Shown here one piece after another: positions 1-8,760 of a DNA stretch of 57,764 nucleotides. A program made the translations under genes and the position numbers. Source of the DNA: a bacterium (GTDB lineage: Bacteria; Electryoneota; RPQS01; DYHQ01); assembly GCA_030622545.1 (NCBI GenBank), contig JAUXGA010000016.1:1-57764 (forward strand), read 5' to 3'. How positions within the stretch are numbered: the first letter of the stretch is position 1; every line of letters begins with the position of its first letter. A model generated the notes under the pieces. The model did no database searches, had not been told where the DNA came from, and was given only the letters and a program-made list of their open reading frames with translations.

Positions 1-33
1 AATCAACGCCCACTGTTCTTCAGTTAAATCCAT
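1..33 (-). CDS. IS5-like transposase, N-terminal 11 codons only (cut by window edge)
   Basis: Reading leftward from the ATG at 33-31, the first residues are MDLTEEQWALI. This opening (M-D/L-T-D/E-x-Q-W) is typical of IS5-superfamily DDE transposases. A good ribosome binding site, GGAGGTT, lies a few bases upstream. Only the first 11 codons are in the window, so catalytic residues cannot be seen. The call rests on the N-terminal signature and on a candidate IS end at about 58-78. A non-transposase protein with the same start is possible but less likely. Confidence 0.6.
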   Translation of the reverse strand, partial: MDLTEEQWALI

Positions 34-78
34 CTTGATAACCTCCAAAAAGAGAGAGGCCGTCAAGATACGACACCC
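1..78 (-). mobile_element. Right-hand end of an IS5-family insertion sequence (partial)
   Basis: The stretch holds the start of the transposase and, outside it, a putative terminal inverted repeat reading GGGTGTCGTATCTTGACGG inward from position 78 on the minus strand. The two bases just outside (79-80) are TA, the dinucleotide usually duplicated by the IS427/IS1031 type of IS5 elements. The rest of the element lies beyond the edge, so the second inverted repeat and the duplicated TA cannot be confirmed. Confidence 0.5.
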
Positions 79-716
79 TAAGTTAACAAGCAAATGTTTT
101 TGAGATATGCTCTAGTGTTCGTCCAGTTGTTGCCGATTATGCAGTTTGTGAAAAACGGTGATGAGTTAGTCCAGCAAGCTACCCCGCCACCATCGCTACT
201 GGCCGAGTTATCGGTGAAAATACAATTTACAAAAGTAGGTGAGGAATATTGTTTGCACGACACACCGCCACCATGAGATGCCTGGTTATCATTGATCGAG
301 CAGAACATGAAGGTCGGGGAAGAATAATCATAGCAATACACCCCTCCGCCATATCCGTTTTGTCGGTTTGCGTATTCAATAATGCAGAAGGCAAGCTGGC
401 TGCCGGAGCTGCCAGATCCATAGAAGCGCAATCCCCGCCAACGATTTGGATTTGTGAGAACGTCAGTTGTGAAGACGATAGAATCACTTCCTGTTCCTTC
501 AGCCAGAAGTGTACCGTAGATGTAGAATGCATAAGGGCCGTCAAAATTTAAGATCGTTCCGGGCATGAGACGTAGACTATCGCCAGAATTTATGGAAATG
601 GTTCCAACAACCTGATATTCGCCCGGCCCGAGCGTCCCGCTTAGAGGTCCGAAAAGTTGACCATAACTCGCTTGAGCGAAAGCGAAAATAAACAAAATCA
701 CTAAAGTTCTTCGCAT
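78..716 (-). pseudogene. Secreted parallel beta-helix repeat protein, 3' end truncated by the IS
   Basis: A clear signal peptide (MRRTLVILFIFAFAQASYGQ) is followed by a short N-terminal region and right-handed beta-helix repeats of the form FxNCxIxxNxAxxxGGGVxC, from about residue 105 to 195. Such proteins in FCB bacteria are usually several hundred residues longer and end in a type IX sorting domain; this one stops at residue 212. The stop codon TAG is made of the TA at 79-80 plus the first base of the presumed IS end. The last 16 or so residues (after NCIIGNNW) no longer follow the repeat, so an earlier rearrangement near 130 is also possible. Start ATG at 716 has a GGGAG ribosome binding site. 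The product was probably an exported or cell-surface protein. Confidence 0.6.
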
Positions 717-769
717 AACTCAATCTCCCAATCTATTACCGGATAGTTATGTGTACAATTCCGCGATGC

Positions 770-2392
770 TCATTTCGTTTGTTCCGTTTCGTCCCCACTC
801 GGACTCCATTCGCCGACGGTTTCGGTATGGACCTTCACCGGCCCCTTCGACGTCCACGCTTCGTTGGCATTATAATTCCAGCCGAGATATTCCGACGCTC
901 CCCCGCCTTCAGTCGTAATCAAATACCGATTCGCGATATGCCCGAAATATTTCGCCACATCCGCCGGAGCTTCAGCGTCACCGCCCGACGGATCCACCGG
1001 CACCCATCCATAGCCCGGCAGAAAGCACTCACACCAGCGATGAAACACATCATCTATCGAAGCGTCATCTCCGCGAATCGCCACCGCTCCCTGATACCTC
1101 GTCGGCAATCCCGCCGCGCGGCACATCGCGATAAACACGAAACTGTATTCGCTGCACGAGCCATTCCCCCGCTCTAAAATCGCCGGAGCCACATTCCATC
1201 CTCCGACGCGCTCATAGAATAAATTATCGCGGACATACTTGTAGATTTTACGCATAATCCAGTACGGCCGCTTTTCCTCCCCCACCGCTTCCTTCACCGC
1301 CTTCACGATAATCGGATCATGAATGCAGTACTTTTCTTCATCGCCTAAATATGTCTGACGAATATCTTTCGGAATATCGTCCATCGCACCGACATTATCC
1401 GGGAACACAAACCAACGCGCATCATACAACTCGACATTCACGACGATTTGCGTGCGCATCCGTTCAGTGAGGGGCACATCTGTCAGGTGATAATGCGCGA
1501 CTTTTTGTCCCCATCTGTCCTGAATAATTTCCGCAGGTTCCGGATGGAAAATAATATCTCCGATAATTTTCTGGTTGGGGCGGTCCGACGGCAGCGCGAA
1601 ATAGACATCCACCGTCTGCACCTCTCCGGGCCCGTAGTTGCGAAATTCATGCGTGAGGATGAGTTCTTCCGTCTTCGGGTCGCTGGATTTATAAGGGACG
1701 CCGTCATCAACCACCAACTTATAAAGCCGGTCATTTTGATAGTCAACATTCCACAAATAACCATTCAGCCAAGCCAACCCCCGCGCATATTTTCCCGGAG
1801 CTTCGATACTCAGCAGCACTTCGCCGTCCGTCGTTTCCACCATATAAATCCGGTCTTTCAGCCGGTCGGAACACCACAGGTATTTGCCGTCCCATGCGAG
1901 TCCTTGCGGCGAACGAGACGGCGAGGGAAACGAAACAATCGTCGTGCCGTCGTCGGTGGAAATTTTTGTAATAATATCATCGCGGTCGTCGCACAGCCAC
2001 AAAGATTCTCCGTCCCACGCGAGTCCCTGCGGTCGAGGCGTCGGAGATTCGAAACTCTTCAGCGTGACTCCTGACTTTGTGTCCAACTGATAGATGCGGT
2101 TTTCTTCGCCGTCGATTCCCCAGAGAGTGTTACCGTCCCACGCGAGCCCGCGCGGTATAAATCCGGGTGCCGGCAGCGTCTTCTTCACGTTTCCCGTCGC
2201 CGGCTCAATCGCATAGAGCGAATCACTGAGCCTGTCCGCCATCCATAAATATTCACCGTCGCAAGTTAGTCCCGTCGGACACCTCCCCGGCGTCGCAAAT
2301 TCCGACGAAACATCCCCCGGCGCCGCCCAAGCGAGAACACTCGATATAGCCAATACGATGACTACACTGCTTGATAAGCAAATAGCCTTCAT
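770..2392 (-). CDS. Secreted beta-propeller plus transglutaminase-like protein
   Basis: 540 residues with a signal peptide (about 1-23). Residues 30-235 hold five repeats of the type GLAWDGxxLWxxDxxxDxIYxLD, each about 40 residues, as in glutamine-cyclotransferase/NHL-like beta-propellers. After a beta-rich linker, residues about 370-480 form a transglutaminase-like cysteine protease fold: the Cys is in NGSCSEYS, the His in FHRWCECF and the Asp in WVPVDPSGG, so the full Cys-His-Asp triad is present. The family includes transglutaminases and proteases; the substrate is unknown. No sorting domain is seen at the C terminus, so it may stay periplasmic. The gene stands alone, with a repeat-rich gap upstream. 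Confidence 0.8.
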   Translation of the reverse strand: MKAICLSSSVVIVLAISSVLAWAAPGDVSSEFATPGRCPTGLTCDGEYLWMADRLSDSLYAIEPATGNVKKTLPAPGFIPRGLAWDGNTLWGIDGEENRIYQLDTKSGVTLKSFESPTPRPQGLAWDGESLWLCDDRDDIITKISTDDGTTIVSFPSPSRSPQGLAWDGKYLWCSDRLKDRIYMVETTDGEVLLSIEAPGKYARGLAWLNGYLWNVDYQNDRLYKLVVDDGVPYKSSDPKTEELILTHEFRNYGPGEVQTVDVYFALPSDRPNQKIIGDIIFHPEPAEIIQDRWGQKVAHYHLTDVPLTERMRTQIVVNVELYDARWFVFPDNVGAMDDIPKDIRQTYLGDEEKYCIHDPIIVKAVKEAVGEEKRPYWIMRKIYKYVRDNLFYERVGGWNVAPAILERGNGSCSEYSFVFIAMCRAAGLPTRYQGAVAIRGDDASIDDVFHRWCECFLPGYGWVPVDPSGGDAEAPADVAKYFGHIANRYLITTEGGGASEYLGWNYNANEAWTSKGPVKVHTETVGEWSPSGDETEQTK

Positions 2393-2441
2393 TTTTCATC
2401 TCCCGATTTTTTGCGGTGTTGTCCACCAGTACTGGTGGATT

Positions 2442-2476
2442 GCAGCCGACCCCAGCGCACGCCGTGCGTCACTACC
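2442..2476 (-). repeat. Degenerate family-1 GC palindrome with flanking motif
   Basis: GCGCACGCCGTGCGTCACTACC at 2455-2476 is a one-deletion, one-mismatch version of the family-1 palindrome (GTGCCGCACGGCAGTGCGC plus GGTA) in inverted orientation. It is preceded by TTGCAGCCGACC, which also follows the copy at 10889-10911. Just upstream, at 2423-2438, lies a separate perfect palindrome, CCACCAGTACTGGTGG. Confidence 0.6.
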
Positions 2477-2507
2477 AATGATATCTCCCCCCGCCTGCGG
2501 TGTATTG

Positions 2508-2532
2508 TAGGGACATGGCCTGCCATGTCCGT
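2508..2532. repeat. Family-2 palindrome (GGACATGG-CCTG-CCATGTCC)
   Basis: The hairpin GGACATGGCCTGCCATGTCC, flanked by TAG and GTT, is matched by GGACAAGGCCTGCCTTGTCC at 55305-55330. The two copies differ only at two positions that pair with each other in the stem (T-A versus A-T), a compensatory change. It lies in the gap between the transglutaminase gene and the sorting-domain fragment. Confidence 0.65.
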
Positions 2533-2621
2533 TTAATCTTCCCCCCATTCATGTACGGACAAGGGAGGGTCTCCTTATACAAAATTCCCGCCGCGGTGTA
2601 TCTCCAGATGCACCCGGAAAA

Positions 2622-2900
2622 TCACTTCAACAACACCAATTTCCGCGTCTGCGAAAATCTCCCCGCTTCCATCCGACAAAGATAAATCCCCGACGGCAAA
2701 CCATCAGCATTCCAAGACAATGTGTACGAACCGGGCAAATGTCTTCTATCCGCCAACGTCGTAGCTTTCTGTCCGAGCAAATTAAAAACCGTCAACTGAA
2801 CTTGGCCCACATGCTTCACATCATACCGAATCTTGGTCGTCGGATTAAACGGATTCGGGTAAAGAACAAACACTGTCGGATAGCGCTTCCATACAGGCAC
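2622..2900 (-). pseudogene. Detached type IX secretion C-terminal sorting domain
   Basis: 92 codons that read as a complete type A sorting domain: YPNPFNPTTKIRYDV, then LTVFNLLGQKA, then a GSYTLSWNADGLPSGIYLCR segment and the closing KLVLLK. There is no signal peptide. The only possible start is a GTG directly after an in-frame TAA. It lies 41 bases downstream of the stop of the lipase-like exoprotein but in another reading frame. It is best read as the 3' end of that gene, or of a lost gene, separated by a stop and a frame change. A sorting domain without cargo would have no obvious use. Confidence 0.6.
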
Positions 2901-2902
2901 TT

Positions 2903-2959
2903 AATCTCGTAGTATACTCCTGCCGCCAGAATACGAACCATTCATGGCTCTACGAGATT
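2903..2959. repeat. 10-bp perfect inverted repeat at the lipase/sorting-domain junction
   Basis: AATCTCGTAG at 2903-2912 and CTACGAGATT at 2950-2959 are exact reverse complements. They bracket 37 bases that include the stop codon of the 967-residue exoprotein, and the right arm overlaps its last codons. No U-run follows on either strand, so it is not a standard terminator. Confidence 0.5.
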
Positions 2960-5845
2960 TTGGATTTCTTCAAGACTCAATGCACGGTTATAGAAGCGTA
3001 TCTCATCCATCTGGCCATCAAAGTTCTGATGGGATTCAAATCCCCCACCGACATTGTCTTGCTCTTGCCCTATGATGAACCCACCCTCGGCGATAATGGG
3101 TTGATAAGTCGAGGTTGTCACATTATCTACCTCGTATCCGTCAACGTACAACCTAACTTCACTTCCTTGTCGAGTAATTGTTGTATGGTGCCATTCAAGA
3201 TCCTCTGGCGACTGTGTGCCTGAATTCAAGAGATATTGATAGCCGTTTCCGATTGTGATATTCCAATATGGAGTGCTATACCACATTGTGAATTCATTAG
3301 CTTCACTTGAGCTTCTCGCGCCACTGAACCAGCAATGACTTTGAGATGTTGGATTCATACTCACTCTCAATAGAGCGCAGATCGTGAAATCACCGATTCC
3401 ATTGACGACTTCATATGGTAGACTTACGCAGTCAAGTGCATTATTCCCAAGCGTGAGGACGCCATCGGAACAGTCAGCAGATCCAAATAATTCACCATGA
3501 AATCCGTTCCCGCTCGTGTCATTCGCATTTCCATCGAATGGATAATATGCGATTAATCCCGGGCTTGCAGTAACACTAGCTTTCAGTGCGTAGAATTTCA
3601 TTGTGTCCGATAACAATACGTCTTCATGTGTGAAGAATGTGTCTCTAGTGTTTCCTATACGATTTCCAGCGTTAATTGCAAAATCAGATGTTGGGCCTGC
3701 GTATACATCATAGCTTGATGCTGAGGAAACGGCGTTCCAATGCAGTGTCACATCGTCGGAACCAATGTCCGCCATAATTGTAAGATCATCTACAGGATCT
3801 GGGGGAGTTGCATTAATAGTGAAATCGGTTGCTGATGTATCTCCAACGCCAGTTTCAGTCTCACTGGTTACGGCAATTCTGCATTCTTCACTTAAGGGAT
3901 CCGTGACAGGAAACCATTCCCACTGATCATCGGTTACGTCAATGCCAGAAGCTAAAAGTTGCCAGCCTCCGATGGGGTACTGCCTATTCAACTTGATTGA
4001 CACTGTTCCTGATATGCCTATTGACAGCCAATGGATTGTTTCCGTTGTCCCAACTTCCCAACTCTCTCCACCATTTGGAATCGTTAGCACAATGGATGTC
4101 TCACCACTCGGCACATGTGTGATAGTAATGTGATTCGGACTCTGCCAACTTGTAGATGTAGCAAATCCGGAATAATTCACTTTAAATATGTTAGTGCCGG
4201 ATGGTGTTAAGAATCCAACATCCTCTTCTGGTCCAGACGGGAAAACCAAAGGATGCACAAGCTGCTCATTATCATCATATATGGCAATGAGTGCATTCGA
4301 CCAGTTCTGCAAATTTGAAAATGACACAATACATGTACCTTGAGCGCTTGTTTCAAACGTGAACCAGTCGTTGTCTTCCGCAATCGGACCTGTTTGGTAT
4401 GTTGTTAAGAAATCATATTCGGTATCTAAATCGAGATAATAAGCATACGCAACAGAATCAGGCTCATCCAATGCAACAATTATTTCGGTGAACTCACCCG
4501 TCTCCCATGCATCTGGACCACCAAGCCAAGCTTCTGCTAGGCTTCTCGTGTGCCACGCAGACAAAGTTGATGAGGTATCCCACACAAAATTGCCAGGTAA
4601 ATAACTCGAATCATCCAACTTAAGCCACTGTCGCGGTAGCAATACAACACCATCGTTATCAACTGTCACCCTTGATCTAGTTGACTCTTGGGCTTTGGCT
4701 ATAAGGAAATACGTCTCAAAGTAATTTGGAAGTTGTTCCTTATTTAGTCCGACAATATTATCTCCTTCGTTACCATTGGAATTAACATCTCTGTTAATAT
4801 AATCTCCCGATGGAATAGAGTTTTCGTTGCCGCCAAATAGAAACACGCCGATATCTGAAAGATCTTGGATGCCGGGAATGGCGGGAACATTGGTTGTCTC
4901 TTGATCATACCAATATGCCAAATCACGAGCAGCTTCACTTTTTATGTCAATTGAGATAAAAAATCCTACAAGTTCATCCCAATACAAATCCTCTTTCACT
5001 GCGCCTAATTGTGGCGTACCAATTGTGATTATTTTTGCAACATCATTCTGGACATAATGCTGTGCATAGCATCTTACAGCCAAACCACCCATGCTATGAC
5101 CTGCAAGAATAACTTTGTCTGATCCAGTAACCTGTTTGATATCACTAACCGCCAGTGACAATGCATATGCTTGTTTTTCAATACTCGCTTGGTTACTCTC
5201 GTTTGAGACAACGAAAACCTCTTCTGTAATGCCATGTGACACTGGCGTCGTTCCATAAAGTCCTCGCTGGACATAGATATCTGCTTGGTTTCCGCTCGGT
5301 TGAACTACAACACTGTCAACTTCCATGTATTCGTCTTCAATCCGGACAATATCTCCAGCAACAATTACTGAGTCAATATCATCCATTTCATCATATGTTG
5401 TCCCTGAAACATCGAGAAAGTCGACTTCAAAGCTAGTCTCTGTATCATTAACATAGTCCTGCAAATCAAGGATGTTATTGTTATTACCACCTCTCCTCTT
5501 GCCCTCATGATCGATGTCGAAATTAATCAGATAGAAATCCCTATCGATAACTTGCGTAAACAAATATACATCATCTTCTTTGGAGTCACGTGGAGACGAG
5601 TAGTTAACAGTGTGATCAAGTGTAACATGAACAATTTGATAGTCCCATTGATAATAGTATGTCAAAGATGTTTCCACTGAATCCCACGTACTGTGATCAG
5701 AGTTAATGCCGTGAACGAATACGATAGGATATGGAGGCTGACCACCAAATACTGGACTCGCTATCAATATTGAAACCAGTAGCAAAACAATTGAGATGTT
5801 CGATTTCAACATGATAGAACTGCTAACGTCACTTCGAGTTTTCAT
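2942..5845 (-). CDS. Secreted lipase/esterase-like protein with FN3 and LamG domains
   Basis: 967 residues. A signal peptide ends near residue 35. The N-terminal alpha/beta-hydrolase has the oxyanion-type opening IVFVHGINS and the nucleophile elbow GHSMGG near residue 250, as in bacterial lipases and PGAP1-like hydrolases. An insertion of about 130 residues separates the two motifs. After about residue 590 comes a PNGGESW-type domain, then an FN3-like domain (PDPVDDLTI onward, about 690-770) and a LamG/concanavalin-like domain (about 780-960, closing with DEIRFYNRALS). The protein ends straight after LamG, without the sorting domain that lies out of frame just downstream. Base composition is more AT-rich than neighbouring housekeeping genes, which suggests recent acquisition. 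The real substrate is unknown. Confidence 0.75.
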   Translation of the reverse strand: MKTRSDVSSSIMLKSNISIVLLLVSILIASPVFGGQPPYPIVFVHGINSDHSTWDSVETSLTYYYQWDYQIVHVTLDHTVNYSSPRDSKEDDVYLFTQVIDRDFYLINFDIDHEGKRRGGNNNNILDLQDYVNDTETSFEVDFLDVSGTTYDEMDDIDSVIVAGDIVRIEDEYMEVDSVVVQPSGNQADIYVQRGLYGTTPVSHGITEEVFVVSNESNQASIEKQAYALSLAVSDIKQVTGSDKVILAGHSMGGLAVRCYAQHYVQNDVAKIITIGTPQLGAVKEDLYWDELVGFFISIDIKSEAARDLAYWYDQETTNVPAIPGIQDLSDIGVFLFGGNENSIPSGDYINRDVNSNGNEGDNIVGLNKEQLPNYFETYFLIAKAQESTRSRVTVDNDGVVLLPRQWLKLDDSSYLPGNFVWDTSSTLSAWHTRSLAEAWLGGPDAWETGEFTEIIVALDEPDSVAYAYYLDLDTEYDFLTTYQTGPIAEDNDWFTFETSAQGTCIVSFSNLQNWSNALIAIYDDNEQLVHPLVFPSGPEEDVGFLTPSGTNIFKVNYSGFATSTSWQSPNHITITHVPSGETSIVLTIPNGGESWEVGTTETIHWLSIGISGTVSIKLNRQYPIGGWQLLASGIDVTDDQWEWFPVTDPLSEECRIAVTSETETGVGDTSATDFTINATPPDPVDDLTIMADIGSDDVTLHWNAVSSASSYDVYAGPTSDFAINAGNRIGNTRDTFFTHEDVLLSDTMKFYALKASVTASPGLIAYYPFDGNANDTSGNGFHGELFGSADCSDGVLTLGNNALDCVSLPYEVVNGIGDFTICALLRVSMNPTSQSHCWFSGARSSSEANEFTMWYSTPYWNITIGNGYQYLLNSGTQSPEDLEWHHTTITRQGSEVRLYVDGYEVDNVTTSTYQPIIAEGGFIIGQEQDNVGGGFESHQNFDGQMDEIRFYNRALSLEEIQNLVEP

Positions 5846-5942
5846 TGTTATTCCTCTCTTCTCTTTGTGTCAACTCTGACTGTTTCATGACAATCTCCTT
5901 TTATCTATCTTTTAAGGACAGGTCACAGACCTATCCCTATGA

Positions 5943-6713
5943 TCAAATTTCCAAAAACGGCCCGACCTGAAAATGGCCGGTGACATGGATGGGAATATGG
6001 CCATTGCTCGACAAAGCCGCTTCCACGGTTTCGCGTGCCAATCCGGGGTCGTTGTTCTCGCGGGATAGATGGGCTAAAACGATATGCCGTAAATCATCAT
6101 GCACAGCCGCTTTCAATGCTTGCGCTGCCTGCGTGTTTGATAAATGACCGTGCGATGAACGAATGCGCGCTTTCAGATGCTCAGGGTAGCGGCTGGTGGC
6201 GAGCATGACTTCATCGTGGTTGCTTTCCAAAATGATAAGCTGCGCGCCGGTTATCGCCTGCACGACCTGCGGAGTCATGTGTCCCAAATCAGTCGCCAGC
6301 GCAGCGCGTACGCCGTCAGCTTCAAAAACAAAACCGATCGGAGCTACCGCATCATGCGGCACAGGAAAATATTTTACGAGGAGGTCGCCAAAACGAGTCC
6401 CTTCACTCGACAAACAGCGAATCACCGTGTTTTGCGGAAGCATAAAACTGAGCTGCTCCGCCGTCCCTTCATTGGCGTAAATTGGTATATCGTATTTACG
6501 TGCTAACACGGCTGCGCCGCGCACATGGTCATTGTGTTCATGTGTGATTAAAATGCCTTCGATGTCTTTAATTGCCACATCAAGGCTTGCCAGCGAGCGC
6601 GTAATCACACGGGCAGGAAGACCCGCGTCAATCAGAAGGCTGGTTCCTCCCCCGCGAAGGAACATCGAATTTCCGGAACTCCCGGAACTTAGTGGACAGA
6701 ATTGCATTGTCAT
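5943..6713 (-). CDS. YycJ/WalJ-like MBL-fold metallohydrolase
   Basis: About 256 residues of the metallo-beta-lactamase fold. The opening LSSGSSGNSMFL and the metal-binding THEHNDHVRG motif match the YycJ/WalJ group of putative DNA or nucleotide 5' exonucleases. Later ligands are visible as VPHDA, ATDLGH, ESNHD, and HLS near the C terminus. ATG at 6713 is preferred over the TTG one codon earlier because AAAGGA sits at correct spacing. It follows pyrE by 14 bases and is probably in the same transcript. Confidence 0.85.
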   Translation of the reverse strand: MTMQFCPLSSGSSGNSMFLRGGGTSLLIDAGLPARVITRSLASLDVAIKDIEGILITHEHNDHVRGAAVLARKYDIPIYANEGTAEQLSFMLPQNTVIRCLSSEGTRFGDLLVKYFPVPHDAVAPIGFVFEADGVRAALATDLGHMTPQVVQAITGAQLIILESNHDEVMLATSRYPEHLKARIRSSHGHLSNTQAAQALKAAVHDDLRHIVLAHLSRENNDPGLARETVEAALSSNGHIPIHVTGHFQVGPFLEI

Positions 6714-6727
6714 CAAATCCTTTACAT

Positions 6728-7288
6728 CTATGAGCTGCCGCGTTTCTCAAGTTGGATGCCACTCGCGCACAGCGGGCAGTTATCCGCTGAGTAGGTTTTC
6801 AGAGGTAGTTTCACGACTGAAAAAAGAGGAATATTAAGTTCAGGTTCGCCGCGCTGAACCAAACACGCGACTCCCGAAATCTGCGCTCCCAAACCTTGAA
6901 GAAGTTTGATAAGTTCCTTGACCGAGCCGCCGGTGGTGAGTACATCTTCAACCACTAACACTTTCGCGCCTAATTTAACATGGAATCCGCGCCGAAACTC
7001 CAGCGAGCCGGATACGCGCTCGGGAAAAACAAAACGACATTGCAGAATCTTCGCAACCTCATGCGCGACAAGAACGCCGCCGTTCAAAAGTCCGGCGACT
7101 AAATTGATGCCTTCGCCGTGAAACTTACCTGCAATCTCCCTCGCGAATCGTTCGGTGAGCCACGGCTGTTCGAGAATCCTGAATTTCTCGATATACTTAT
7201 CGCTGTGACGACCGCTCGAAAGAAGGAAATGACCTTCGAGCAAAGCTCCAGACGCTTGCAGGAGGGCTTGTCCTTCCATGTCGTTCAT
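6728..7288 (-). CDS. pyrE: Orotate phosphoribosyltransferase
   Basis: 186 residues. It converts orotate and PRPP to orotidine monophosphate in pyrimidine synthesis. The PRPP-binding loop VLVVEDVLTTGGSVKEL is intact, and FLLSSGRHSDKYIEKF matches the substrate-binding N terminus. The C terminus NCPLCASGIQLEKRG is characteristic of the short Thermus-type PyrE, which often carries this Cys pair. Its ATG overlaps the pyrF stop (ATGA at 7285-7288), indicating translational coupling with the next enzyme of the pathway. Confidence 0.93.
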   Translation of the reverse strand: MNDMEGQALLQASGALLEGHFLLSSGRHSDKYIEKFRILEQPWLTERFAREIAGKFHGEGINLVAGLLNGGVLVAHEVAKILQCRFVFPERVSGSLEFRRGFHVKLGAKVLVVEDVLTTGGSVKELIKLLQGLGAQISGVACLVQRGEPELNIPLFSVVKLPLKTYSADNCPLCASGIQLEKRGSS

Positions 7289-8082
7289 ATCAGCTCATCC
7301 CGGCATTTTATGGCGGCTTCGCGGGCTGCTGACGCGAAATCTTTTCCCGATGAGGCATAGATAATTGAGCGCGCCCAGACGAATAAACCGCGACTTTGTG
7401 GATTTTGCAAAAGCACGCGAGCGATGTCTTTCGCTGAACCGCCCTGCGCTCCTGAGCCCGGCAGCAGCAACGGAAGTTCCGGCGCGAGTTCTTGAATCCG
7501 CGCTAAAGCATCCGGGCGCGTCGTGCCGACAACCAATCCGATATTCCGGTTTCGGTTCCATGTGTTTGCCCTGCGCGCGACTTCCTCGAACAGAAATCCA
7601 TCCGCCATAGGTAATTCCTGAAATTCTTCAGCGCCGGGATTCGATGTCGCGCAGAGAACAAAGACTCCTTTCGCAGGATTGCGGAGGAAAGGCTCCAGCG
7701 CTTCACCGCCAAGATAGGGATTCACGGTCAGGGCATCAGCATGAATTCGCTCAAAAATCGCCGCAGCATATTGCTCGTTCGTGCTTGAGATATCGCCGAG
7801 TTTTCCATCGGCAATGAGCAGAGCGTGAGGAGGCAGAAGTGCGCGCAGCTTTTCCAGTATTTCCCAGCCGGAAGCTCCTAAGGCTTCGAAAAACGCAAGA
7901 TTCGGCTTATAAGCTGCGGCTATATCAGAGGTCGCGTGAATAATCTCCTCCAGAAAATGCCAGACACCTTCCGGAGAAGATTCAAGGTGAGCCGGGAGCT
8001 TTTCCGGCAGCGGATCAAGTCCGACGCACAACGGTGCCCCGGCTTTATCCACCGCCCTATCCCAGCTTTGCAGGAACGTCAT
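7285..8082 (-). CDS. pyrF: Orotidine 5'-phosphate decarboxylase, type 2
   Basis: About 265 residues. It decarboxylates OMP to UMP, the last step of de novo UMP synthesis. CVGLDPLPEKLP at the start, AYKPNLAFFEALG, and the catalytic DGKLGDISST motif (Asp-Lys...Asp) identify the longer subfamily-2 enzyme. VVGTTRPDAL and LLPGSGAQGG form the phosphate-binding end of the barrel. The start could be GTG at 8100 or ATG at 8082; the ATG better matches family length. It overlaps pyrE by four bases. Confidence 0.93.
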   Translation of the reverse strand: MTFLQSWDRAVDKAGAPLCVGLDPLPEKLPAHLESSPEGVWHFLEEIIHATSDIAAAYKPNLAFFEALGASGWEILEKLRALLPPHALLIADGKLGDISSTNEQYAAAIFERIHADALTVNPYLGGEALEPFLRNPAKGVFVLCATSNPGAEEFQELPMADGFLFEEVARRANTWNRNRNIGLVVGTTRPDALARIQELAPELPLLLPGSGAQGGSAKDIARVLLQNPQSRGLFVWARSIIYASSGKDFASAAREAAIKCRDELI

Positions 8083-8188
8083 CTTCTGGTGAGAAACCAC
8101 GACGATAACATACAGAAAAAAATGGAAAAGTGCAACCGATTAACCCCTTGCAAATCTCAATAAAAACGGAATAACTGCGGCCATATAA

Positions 8189-8680
8189 CTAAGCTTGGTG
8201 AACTTCTTTTTTCTCGATAACATGCAGACAGAATTCATCACCGGTGGGAATGGATTTTTCGATGAAATACTTCAAATCAGGATTCAAACCCGTCACGAGA
8301 CTTTCTTCCATGCACGTATGCGCTTGGCATATCTCAGGCCGGGTGAATGGATAAGGACATTGGGGAACGGCAATTGAAATCCGTTTATCCGTCCATTCTT
8401 TCACGTCGCCTTTTGACTGCATGTTATTAAAAACGCGTACGACGAATCGCCCGACATCATGAAACTCCATCAAGCCTTCCCGCTCTCGAACCCGGTGCGC
8501 GATATCACGACCATAAGCCGTACTCACGTCGCGAATGAGTTCGAGACCCTCCGCGCCAAATCGCTCATAAACAGCGTCATATAGAAGCCGTATCCGCGTA
8601 AGCAAGCCGCGAAGCGTACTCCGATAACGCACATCAAGCGGTCGCTCGTCTATTTCAACTCCAGCAGGTAATTCTATCAT
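8189..8680 (-). CDS. Conserved Cys-containing protein, possibly ATC-hydrolase-like
   Basis: 163 residues, soluble, not firmly recognised. The N-terminal half is helical (RGLLTRIRLLYDAVYERFGAEGLELIRD). The second half contains CPY, CQAHTCMEESLVTGLNP and IPTGDEFCLHVIEK, with five cysteines in total. A helical N terminus, a Cys-rich middle and an IPxGDxxC(x)F/H ending recall L-2-amino-thiazoline-4-carboxylate hydrolase-like proteins, but this is a pattern impression only. ATG at 8680 follows GGAGAG at good spacing. It lies about 100 bases upstream of pyrF on the same strand. Confidence 0.5.
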   Translation of the reverse strand: MIELPAGVEIDERPLDVRYRSTLRGLLTRIRLLYDAVYERFGAEGLELIRDVSTAYGRDIAHRVREREGLMEFHDVGRFVVRVFNNMQSKGDVKEWTDKRISIAVPQCPYPFTRPEICQAHTCMEESLVTGLNPDLKYFIEKSIPTGDEFCLHVIEKKEVHQA

Positions 8681-8760
8681 CACACTCTCCGGTTATGGCG
8701 CGAATCTTTCACCAATTTACACATTTTCTCACCCGGAAACAAATCCCGAAAAAACGCATA

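Noticed and set aside
749-1177. Plus-strand open frame opposite the transglutaminase gene
   Set aside because: It is antisense to a clear gene with a signal peptide and catalytic triad; no binding site or domain. The same holds for other antisense frames at 1448-2074, 6177-6506, 11261-11950, 12367-12912, 23357-24040, 26253-26834, 30171-30779 and 49298-49845.
2903-2959. Terminator for the lipase-like gene
   Set aside because: The arms pair well but the loop is 37 bases, the stem is not GC-rich and no U-run follows.
5916-5937. Terminator or repeat between the hydrolase and lipase genes
   Set aside because: An eight-base-pair hairpin resembling the one at 46836-46857 exists, but two copies with poor similarity and no U-run are too little to name a family or a terminator.
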